The translations under genes and the position numbers were made by a program. From Phoronis australis (taxonomy: Eukaryota; Phoronida; Phoronidae), in assembly GCA_002633005.1 (NCBI GenBank), contig NMRA01000852.1, forward strand, positions 60,359 through 117,506: a stretch of 57,148 bases of DNA. The letters run 5' to 3'. Positions 46,300 to 55,494 of the stretch are shown here, one piece after another. The first letter of the stretch is position 1. Every line of letters starts with the position of its first letter. Below the pieces are notes generated by a model that made no database searches, was not told the DNA's origin, and saw only the letters and a list, made by a program, of their open reading frames with translations.

Positions 46300-46709
46300 G
46301 GAGGCTGTTCTCACAGGAGTTTGCCTACCAGAACACACGTAAATGGACTATCATCCATTCTTCACTCTATCAAAAACTGTATGCAAAGAAAGAACAGTTT
46401 TGAGTCGTTTCAAATTACAAGCCCTACAGATGAGCGCAGAGCCTTTATTCTTGTATTTTTAACATTTTCACTCCTACTGAAACCAAGCTAGACCAAGAAA
46501 AATAGGGGTGAAAAACGCAAAATTGGCACTTTTCACCCCAAAACCGCCACTTCCCTGCCAATGCTTGACTAAAGCCAAAATTTCCTATCGATTCCAAAAA
46601 TAATGTGGTCCAAAAGTACTGTCAACCAACTTTTTTGGTAAATCTGGCTTTTTTAAGGGCTACATGAAATCGCGGCCAATTTCTCAGTTGCTACCCAGCA
46701 ATGCACAAT

Positions 46710-48434
46710 TGACCTATCGCCAGGATTATGACTGACGGCTTAACTGACCAATCAGAACGCAGCATTTTTGACACACCTTTGTCTGCGTTTCGAAGCCGCC
46801 ATTTTACCCGACAAACACCAGGTTGTCGTGTAAAATTGTTTTAGTCTATAGCTCAAGAAATTGGGCCACAAGAATGACGAGACGGTGTCGATATGGCGTG
46901 TGTAATTTTGACAGCCTTTGTGCAGCTCGAGAAGAATATCCCATCATTATTGGGGCTTCTCTAAAGCCGAAAATCTGATGTCGAAAGGCGCAAACGTAGT
47001 GTGGACCAAACTGTGTGAATGGCCACACGAGCAGCTAAACTCGAAAGTGTTGCTCGATTACTCGCAAGTTAAACAAAATAATTACATTTGTTCCAAGATA
47101 CGCACTTTTCATTTTTTTAGGCTATAGGTACATGTAGGCCTATCTGATTGTGATTCCGGAGTTTCACTCGTCTGGCCGTTTATATTTCGACACCTGCTGG
47201 CCGGAACCTCAGCACTCGTCTAGTGGTAGTCCCCAGAAATGGTTGTTTTTATGGACATTTTTCTTATTTTTCATTAATTTGGACCTAATGAACAACGTTT
47301 TGTATCGTACCAGAGGTACATTTTTTGTTGTTCCTATACCCACAGGCTGGCGTTCATCTGAACTTCTCTACAAAATTGAGAGATTCGATCGGCACACGGA
47401 GGAACAATGAATTACTTACTGAACTCAAAGCTTGGTTCGACCTACTAGCACGAAAACATAAACAGATGAATTACTTTTGATGAGAACCTCTAGTATAAAC
47501 TTCGCCTGTGGAATTAAAGAGAGCTCATTTTGAAGCTGTTCAAACATTATATTTAGATTTATGAAGCTTTAAAAAAGACTTTGAGTTATTTTTGTAAATA
47601 ATAAGTTTCTGCGACTACACCAGGCTTGTCATCTTTTGTAGTCATACTACACTTTAGTGATCATGCTATGTTTAAAACCAACTGAAAGCTACCTTTATGC
47701 AATGAAACTACAAAAAATGCGAAGCTCATCAGAAGATTCATGTAGGTCTAACTTAAATGTCTTAACCGTGCAATTACGGCCATTTCCGTTGACTTGGACA
47801 CAGCACTAGACCTACCGGAGCTAATTGCTGGCTTAGGATAAAATGAGTGTGTACCTGACCTATGAACCTGATTTTTTTTAATCAAAGCGTTTCGTTATAA
47901 GATTAGAAAAGTGTAAGTAGTGCCAGCGATTCGACCTACTTTACTCGCGGAGTCTCACCATTTGTGATCTACTCTTCATTTGGCTGAAATTAGCAGACGT
48001 CAGTATAAAGATATCAGTGAATCTTCAATGATTTTGGTCGAAAGATCCTGAAATCTATGGCATTGTACATATAATTCGACTTTAAGGTAAATATCCAGCT
48101 TTAAATGAACATATTACATCAGTGGTCTTGTCATTTGTCAGGTGAAGGTGAACCCCGTGTGGGGTTCTTCGGATTTTTGGTGGCTCCGAAATACTTTCCT
48201 AGAACATTTATTTTTTCATCATCCCCTCTACAAATTCGCATATCATGAACGTACGATTCTCTGCTGAAAAGCATCGCCTGTTGTCTTTGTCGAAGGGTTT
48301 TCGGATAGTGCAAAAAACACTCATCGATTCCACCAGGAACGTCGTTTAACGACGATGTATTTGCCTCTTACATATTGTTTGTTTGTTCGGTGTCACTTGA
48401 CTTTTCGCAAAGGGACGGAGCATGCGATAGGTCA
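46710..48434 (+). mobile_element. THAP-bearing DNA transposon relic
   Basis: The ends are TGACCTATCGC and GCGATAGGTCA, and the edges are fixed independently by the interrupted repeat B. A THAP-like coding region begins at 46873. No intact transposase remains over the rest; frames at 46918-47127 and 47150-47410 are short. THAP domains are the DNA-binding part of P-type transposases, so a P-like origin is possible, but no catalytic core is recognised. The short element at 42282-42454 shares both ends. Confidence 0.7.
46873..47127 (+). pseudogene. THAP zinc-finger domain, frameshifted
   Basis: The ATG at 46873 reads MTRRCRYGVCNFDSL, the opening C-x4-C of a THAP domain. After a frameshift near 46955 another frame gives VWTKLCEWPHEQLN, then NYICSK. 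This is the W-x-K-x-C-x2-PHEQLN and Y-x-CSK-HF region of the same domain. The final zinc ligand His is replaced (CSKI). Non-functional as it stands. Confidence 0.7.
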
Positions 48435-48799
48435 GGGCTCCCACCTTGAAGAACAGTGCAGCTACAGCCTATCAAGTGTTCTTTGTTCACTCTCAACATG
48501 TTCACAAATAGAAAAAAAAATATTTACTTGGCTTACATGCAAATCCCAACTAATAATGCCCCCAAGACTGGCCTACCCCTAAATTTTAATATTATATGAG
48601 TGCAAATTGGCCGCAGACGCAGGCTAACTGTTCAGTGCCACCTGAGCTATTGAAGCAAATTTTCAAAATTCATTTCGAAATATGCTAAACGGGCTAGCTT
48701 GAGTTACACGACTGTTGGGAAGTACCACCCACTAAGAACCACAATATACAATCTGTTTCACTGAGAGTACGTATAAGTTTGTAGTTAAAAGTTGGCGTG

Positions 48800-48940
48800 C
48801 GTTCAGTAGACCCTAGGACCTACGTTAGGACCTAGCTAAAGTCTAGTCGAGGTCACGTGTTCTGATTTAAAATACACGACAATATCTCACGTAAGCTCGC
48901 GAAGTCTTGCTTTTTAGCGAAGTCCTAGCCTTACTGAACG
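48800..48940. mobile_element. 141-bp MITE, copy 2
   Basis: Left CGTTCAGTAGACCCTAGGAC and right GTCCTAGCCTTACTGAACG. Flanks GGCGTG and GGAGGCT are also shared with copy 1, so the true ends may lie a few bases outside. Confidence 0.75.
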
Positions 48941-50401
48941 GGAGGCTAATTTTGTCAATCAAGTGGGTACCAATAATGCCTCAGTATGAGGTAGACCGGA
49001 AGGTTGGTTGAAATCACAAAACACAGTTTAATATCCTTTTAGGAAGGTTTTCCTTTTAGCCCCTATTTAAATTTAGTTTTGTTTTGGTTATTGACCATTG
49101 CTACTTTTACTTCCTTTGTACATAGCGGATTGGAAAATTTGGTAAGGAACGATAAAAATGAGAAATTCCAGCAGGTGCAGAAGAAATACTCTGAACCTTG
49201 CATTAGGTGTAATTCGTATGTCTACAGGTACTTGCGCTAATGGTGAACATTTTGGGGGAATTCGGGCAAATGCGTATTGACATTTCGTAAAAAATCAGTT
49301 TCTCTGATGCATTTGTATATAAAAAGTCAAAAATTAAAATGAAACGTCTTGCTGCTGCTACCTAAGGCGGTAGAGATGGAGAAATTTGGAAAATATCGAC
49401 TATAGTGTGAAAAATTGTCTGTTTCGTGATGTTTCAATACTGATTTACGTGTGGTGTTCGAGATAGATAATTTTATCTTCGTGAGTTGCAAAACTGCAGG
49501 AGTGCCCTTTTGTTCTCGTTTTCTTAACATTCTATGCGAAACAAATCACGATCGCCACGTTTTACATGTATGTTAGCAAATGATGACGTATAAGATTTTG
49601 TTATAATTATGCGCTAAATAATACACTTATGCACGACGAATATCTCGTAGTTCTTTCCATAATAGAAAATCACTTCTCGTTTGGTAAGGAACAAAGGCGA
49701 TATCACGGTAAATCTCCAGTTTGGGTGACGGAAAAAGTGTTTAGACTATACATTGTACAATGTATATCCCACGGTTTCCAACAAAACTACTTTTTTACGC
49801 AAAACAATTATTTTTCTGTCGTAAAATTACGTGTTAAAATAGAATCTAGGACAACACATAGTTAAGTGGGCTGAATCGATTCTGCCATATAATGAATGTT
49901 TTAGCGTAAACCATTGGAGACGGCAAGGTGACGACAGTGAAGGGTCAAAGCATTCATGCACCCTGGAGGCATACTCGTAACACAGGAGTGCATGCTTGGG
50001 TAGCGCGTGCACATTCGCTTGGTGGAATTATATACTCTAGGAAAAGTAAACAACCCGATTTTTACTTTGCACTTAATGTGGTTCACGCAATGAATATTTT
50101 GGGAATGGCAAATTTGCGATCTTTACGCAATCTAGATGATATATGTTAAGAATAATGGCCTAAACAGTTTTTTGGTCCAGTTGCACGTATACATGTATGT
50201 CGTCTCAAATGAAAACTAATTGTATTCTTATAGCTCCTTTTACTTTTTTCTCAACAATCCGACATGTTCATCACGCCTATTATCATACGTCATTGGTCAC
50301 GTGCTTGGTTTTACCTTAACTATGTTTCTGTTGACAAAAGATGTGATTATATCCGAAAATTTCAGTTGATGCACAGTTGTTATGTATATTTGTGTGTGTG
50401 T

Positions 50402-50451
<50 letters not shown>

Positions 50452-51946
50452 TCTACGCTCCGACAAACAATAGTATCCTTCAGCAGATCTGCATCACATC
50501 GCTTGATTTCAGACTCATTTTCTACTTAGTTTATCATAAAACTAGTCATACAAGTTTGTGAGTTCGTCTCAAATGAAAACTAATTGTATTCTGATATATG
50601 TCACAAAAAGAACACACACGCCACACATAAAAGTCCGTTACGAAAAATATAGTATAAATAATTTTAGACCTTATACATAACGTACAATTTTAGATTACCA
50701 AAAATGACAAAAACATATACTATAGCCGCCTAAGTAAAGCAATCGTCTTATAGTTTACTGTATCACAAAACTACAGCAGACTTTCCTGATCTAACATGAC
50801 TGCTTTTTCATATTTGTATCAATTACAAACGAGGTGTACGAGAACGATAGATTGCAAAATTAAGGTGCACCTAGATAGAGTCTAACAAACACTTTATATG
50901 GAGTTCTTTTTGATTGTCCGCTTAGGCATAAATTGCATGTTAAATACTTCCATAAGTATCAATCTTCAGTACTGTCTTTAGTTACAGGCTTTTCTTACTA
51001 GAACAATTCTTTGCTCAAGAACGGGGAGATCGACAAACCAAAATCAAGGTCGAGCAGTTTTTGCAATTTTTATGCAAATTACTTAATTAGCAATTTTTCA
51101 CACTAAGCTTACTTCGTGAGCTCCAGAGGTTCTCTCACCTGGTGGGTAAACCGTTGTTAAAATTGCGGTGTTATATGAAAAAATCTATGTTCTAAATTCA
51201 CTCGTCATGATAATAATTCGATCCGAGGGAATGGAAATGATGACTTGAAAAATAGTCAACAGGTCGCGGTAAAAATGTTGGTATCCCTATAACATTTTCC
51301 GAAGCATACTTCTGGAATTGAAAAAGTTTAAGTAGATATTTGCTTATTCGATGGCTTGTATCCGTTGTTACGCTGTTGATATGTTTCTTCGTGTACATTT
51401 CGTGTGATGATTCTTTCGCAGGAGGAAGCATGGTCCCCAACGTATCTCGTGAAACACTTTATTTTAGTTTGCACTTCAGACGTGCTTCTATTTTCACACG
51501 GTACTTCATGAAAGTTATCCGAAAATGAACAACGTGCGGTTACAGCCATTGATCAGCAAATAGAAAAGCTTGTGTTTAAGAAAAAATACACAAAGATGAC
51601 AGAAATCAGACACTATTCAAAATGTTGAAATACGCTTACAAATCAGACAGTAGGTCAGTGTAGTAGAAATCACATTGTTTTGATGTGTTCGCTAGGCTAT
51701 GCTAATACATTCCAGATACAAGGTTATATTAAAACAGACCATTCCCACGTAGACGCCCCCCCCCCCGGCGCTGCCATACACTATTGTTCATACGTCACAT
51801 TCGTAGTTATTATTAAGTCACGAGACCTAAATCCAAATTTGCTTTTACCAGATGGGACAAACTATAGTGTTTGGCCAACATACAAGGGGCCGACGCTACG
51901 TGTATATCACCTATTCTTGTGTACCTGTATTTGTGTTTTGCACTAC
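48941..51946. other. intergenic, no gene supported
   Basis: Contains a TG microsatellite, a perfect 18-base palindrome ATACATTGTACAATGTAT near 49748 and two copies of GTCTCAAATGAAAACTAATT (about 50201 and 50565). Overlapping short frames are seen on both strands. Confidence 0.4.
50390..50450 (+). repeat. (TG)n microsatellite
   Basis: About 60 bases of nearly pure TG, interrupted once by TA near 50405. Confidence 0.95.
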
Positions 51947-52261
51947 CTAGTTTTCAGGAGGTCTGCGCAACATCAAAGCTAAACCACACAATAAACAGAC
52001 AATCACGTATATCCACATGAACAGGCGGTCAATCACCATGGCAACATTACGCCAATCTGTATCCAGCTCTCCTTGCTCTTCATCAGCCTTCTGTCGCGAC
52101 ATCAATGTCGTCTCGATGTGTTGCAACTTGTCATTGACATCGTGCAGAACGGGACCGTCAATCATTTGAGTGTTGTTGGACTTTTCCTTGTCTGAAGTTT
52201 CATGGTCTTTCGTCATGCCATAGTTGCTGAAGCTCTTCATTGAAGTTGTGTTAAGATTACT
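51947..52261 (-). CDS. last exon of a second Cys-loop channel subunit
   Basis: On the minus strand a clean acceptor (TTCTCACAG) at 52262 precedes SNLNTTSMKSFSNYGMTK, then an acidic loop, DTDWRNVAMVIDRLFMWIY, M4 and LRRPPEN-stop. About two thirds of residues match exon 10 at 27158-27469. The acceptor position, phase and NLNTT start are conserved, so this is a genomic duplicate with introns and not a processed copy. The other exons are not seen up to 57148. They may lie further right behind a long intron filled by the YqaJ fragment and the LINE, or be lost. Confidence 0.88.
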   Translation of the reverse strand, partial: SNLNTTSMKSFSNYGMTKDHETSDKEKSNNTQMIDGPVLHDVNDKLQHIETTLMSRQKADEEQGELDTDWRNVAMVIDRLFMWIYVIVCLLCGLALMLRRPPEN

Positions 52262-53032
52262 CTGTGAGAATTATAGTTTTTATACGAGCATTTTGGAGCG
52301 ACATTGTTCAGTCTAAGGCAAACCCCAAGTAAAATAGCCCCTTTTTCGCGTGTCCTAAGCGAATTTCATACAACTGCTATAAAGCGCCTCCTGTCATTTT
52401 TCATTGAGACTATGGTCAAAGATTGCTCTTTTTAGAACTTACAAGTGGTTGTATATTTTCAGTTCTTCTTAGGCCAGAAATTATTTCTAACGGTGTTGAC
52501 GAATAAGTAAAGACTCGTTTCAAAACCAAGAGTGGTCAAAATCGAACAGTTTCACTGAACAGTTTTGCAGCAAGTTTATTAACCACACACCTTTATTCAA
52601 GGTAAACAATTTTTGAAAAAGAGCCAAAGGGCCAGTCAGAAGTCTTAGATAGAGATCAAAACCGGTGCATACTAATTCTCGAAGAATGGGTGGGGTTGAA
52701 GAGGAGACGGGGGAAAATAGGCTCCATTTGGGACATTTGTATGCTTGAAAATTTGAAACTTTGAGAAAACAGGTAAGACATAGGAATGTAGTAATCCAGG
52801 AAAGCCCTCCAGGTACAATGCAAGAGGAAAAAGCAAAATGAAGAATGGACAAGAATCAATTACCAAAACATAGAAATTAAACAGGAAGAAGGCTACGACA
52901 AAATCGAGCTCAGTGCTGTAAAGTGTCAGGTACGGAAGACACATATAAACACACCCTTACAAAAATGAACTTCAGTTTTCATCGAAAAACTTAAGTCTGG
53001 TCTGAAAAACTTAAGTTTTCATTCACGAAAAC
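52262..53032. other. intron or intergenic, nothing recognised
   Basis: Minus-strand frames at 52520-52944 are hydrophobic but overlap one another and lack domains. Three AAAACTTAAG words at 52985-53036 precede the YqaJ fragment. Confidence 0.4.
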
Positions 53033-53531
53033 TTAAGCCATCTGGGTCTGCACTTGATAGAAGTACTTGTGGCGCTTGTTTATTTCCCAACCAGACTCAC
53101 CTATGAGCAGGTAAAAATCACTCCTAGCCTTACACGAATCTTCCAGTGTAGCAGGGACAGTATCTTTATTTACATCAACGTCTGGACTTTTAATTTCCAA
53201 CACCCCTCTTTCACCTGCATGGTGCACAACACCATCCACACTGGCACCAAGCCATGGACGATTCTGGTCAACAACAAGTCCACGCAACTCAACCATAGCA
53301 GTGTCATCATACAGACTACAGTACAGATGCCTTGCTGCATCTTCTGTTTCAATGCCATGTCGGCAAGCTGCACTCTTGGAAGCCTCATCATTGTACCTAA
53401 GATTACGCTTCACTAGGTTATCCGGTGGTGTCGTTTCCTTTCTTTTCACAATGTCACCAACAAGTGACGCTGTAATAACCACGTGACCTGTTTCCCGCCA
53501 GATGTGCGTTTGAAATTGTGCTGAAGATTTC
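53033..53531 (-). pseudogene. YqaJ/lambda-exonuclease-like domain fragment
   Basis: The minus frame is open from about 53531 to a stop at 53033. It shows THIWRETGHVVITASLVGDI, then RPWLGASVDGVVHHAG, GVLEIKSP and YFYQVQTQM. These are the ITAS-x-G, WLGAS-x-DG, LEIK-x-P and YY-x-QVQ-x-QM landmarks of YqaJ-type recombinase exonucleases (PD-(D/E)XK fold); D of SVDG and E-x-K are the expected metal-binding residues. Its N-terminal start is not an ATG, and a possible acceptor (CTTCAG, about 53520) lies upstream. The domain normally runs about 60 residues past QM, so it is truncated. Such domains in animals usually come from mobile elements. Confidence 0.75.
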
Positions 53532-53582
53532 TAAATTAATTTTCTGAATTTAAGTCTTACGTTATCTTATACTTCACCCACG

Positions 53583-54331
53583 ATGAGTGCTGATGAACCA
53601 AGAAAGAGGTATGCAAGCAAAGATAGCGCATCCGTAAACGACAGAGCAAAAAAACTTACTCAAACAACCCTTGACTTCCGTCAGCTTGACCCGCCCCTGT
53701 GCGATTCGGACTCAAATGAGGACATTGCAAAGCTCGAAAAAGCGCTGACTTCGCCCCAAGTTATTAAAGCACTCCGTCAGCAACTATTCCAGCCTGCCCT
53801 GGATGATATAAAGGCCTACTACGAGTCCATCCTTAACCAGAAAGACAAAGAAATACAGCGGCCGAATGAGCAAGTCAACAATTTGTCAGCAAATCTAGAC
53901 AGCCTAGAGCAATACTCGCGTCGCAATAATATAGTTATATATGGAGTCGATGAGCCTGCAAATGAAAAACCTGGAGCTACTGACAACATTGTGATCGACT
54001 CGGGCCCAAACTACGAAAACATGGAGCTAGAGATTCGCGAAAAGATCGCCCCATCATCTGTAAGTTTGTGTCATATAATACCAGAGCTGCTTTCCTTCAC
54101 AATAGAAGTCTACTCCGCAAACTGAAGTTACCATCCCCGATCTACATCAATGAAAATCTCACGAAACAACGGTCCCTTCTCTACGCCCGCTGTCGCCGCC
54201 TTGTACAATCTAAAGCCATCGCTAAAACGTGGACGCATGACGGTAACGTAACAATACAGCTGCATGATAACAGGATAAAGCAGGTTTCCTCAGAAAGTGA
54301 CCTTCTAGTGTTAGAAAACTGTGAAGTTTAA
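53583..54331 (+). pseudogene. LINE ORF1 (coiled-coil, RNA-binding type), one frameshift
   Basis: Frame 1 (53583-54125) starts MSADEPRKRY. It has a coiled-coil-like stretch (LNQKDKEIQRPNEQVNNLSA), then LDSLEQYSRRNNIVIYGVDE, the LEQYSRRNN-x-x-I-GV hallmark of L1-type ORF1 proteins. The expected continuation lies in another frame: KFVSYNTRAAFLHNRSLL, then YINENLTKQRSLLYARCRRL, ending at 54331. The junction (about 54040-54062) also seems to lack residues, so a small deletion likely caused the shift. The intact protein would coat LINE RNA. Confidence 0.8.
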
Positions 54332-55494
54332 ATTGTATCATGCTCTCTCGTCCTATGGTAGTTCATGTCCAATTACTCACTGGTGACATCCCTCACTTTG
54401 TTTGCGTTCACTCACCCCACCCCCATGTCTTGACATGATCAGGTAATTGTCCTGTCCACTGATACTTATTCAGTTTTCTCCTTATGTAATACCAGATCAC
54501 GTTCAAGTTACCTCTCTATCAGTGGTTGTGCACTCTATACAGGTCCGTAGCGATCACAACATCTTATACAGACCACAGGCAATGGTAATGCATCGAATTC
54601 TTAATCTGCATCTAAATCATTCATGTTCGGATCAAGGGTCTTCTTGCTTATTGCCTCTTATTGTTTCCCAGTTGCACCATTACCAAAAATGTAATATAGT
54701 ATCTTTGCAACTGCCTACAGTATGTATTAATGTGGTATTTTTGGTTGTCGTTAAAACATGTTTCCCACATTTTTATTGAATGTGTGACGGAATTGAACAT
54801 TGCATATTCACATAAGACAATGATTCTTAAGTGGCTGTCCCTTATATATTTTTTTCTGACTGTTGTGTTTCTCAGAACGTTGATTTTGTGGACAACTCCA
54901 TACAAAATTGTCTGTCAGGATAAATTTACACGTCACTGATTTTGTGTGGCATTTCTTTTCGGTCATGTTTTTGACACCTGTCACTCACTATAATATTGAT
55001 TTTAATTTATAGGCACTTGTTCTGTTCTCTGTCAGTCAGGTGCAGAATCTACAACTACATGTGATTTTTGTTGTGGGTTTCAGAATGATTCCCCATATCA
55101 TTAATTAGTTATTACTGTTTTAGCTTCCCGTGAAAAAATCACGTTGAGCACTGTCTGTCACAATAATTTAGTTTATATTGAGTATCAAGTTGAAATAATC
55201 CCAGTAAAAACTGGTGTTTCAATCTGTGAGAAAGTTTACTTCAATTCAGAAGACACCACCGAACACATGAGCTGATCAGTCATTACTGGGTGGCCTATAG
55301 TAGTAAGAACTCATAGCCTTTATCAAGTCTAAAACGTGTTACAGCTAATTTATCCATAGTGAGAGATCTTCAATACATCTTTTTGTGTTTTCTTCAGCGA
55401 ATTTGAGTGTTCAAACTCCTATTTTTAACCTTCTTTTGTCCGTTACTATTTGGTCATATTTCCTCTGTACATATCTTTAGGTCAATCATTATCT
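54332..55494 (+). mobile_element. LINE inter-ORF spacer, copy 2
   Basis: About 1.16 kb without a reading frame shared with copy 1, although the DNA itself is shared. Stop codons are frequent; the last in-frame stop before ORF2 is TAA 55426-55428. Such a long spacer raises the question of how ORF2 is translated. Confidence 0.6.

Larger units (their letters stand above)
46307..48643 (+). repeat. dispersed repeat B, copy 2, split by a transposon
   Basis: 46307-46709 matches the first two thirds of 29886-30530, and 48435-48643 matches the last third. The 1725 bases between are an inserted element with its own inverted ends. Confidence 0.75.

Noticed and set aside
53054-53416. 120-codon plus-strand frame
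   Set aside because: It is the antisense shadow of the YqaJ fragment, which shows the real domain motifs.
54447-54939. Frames of 110 and 69 codons in the LINE spacer
   Set aside because: The aligned spacer of copy 1 (4515-4948) does not keep the same frames, so protein coding is unlikely.
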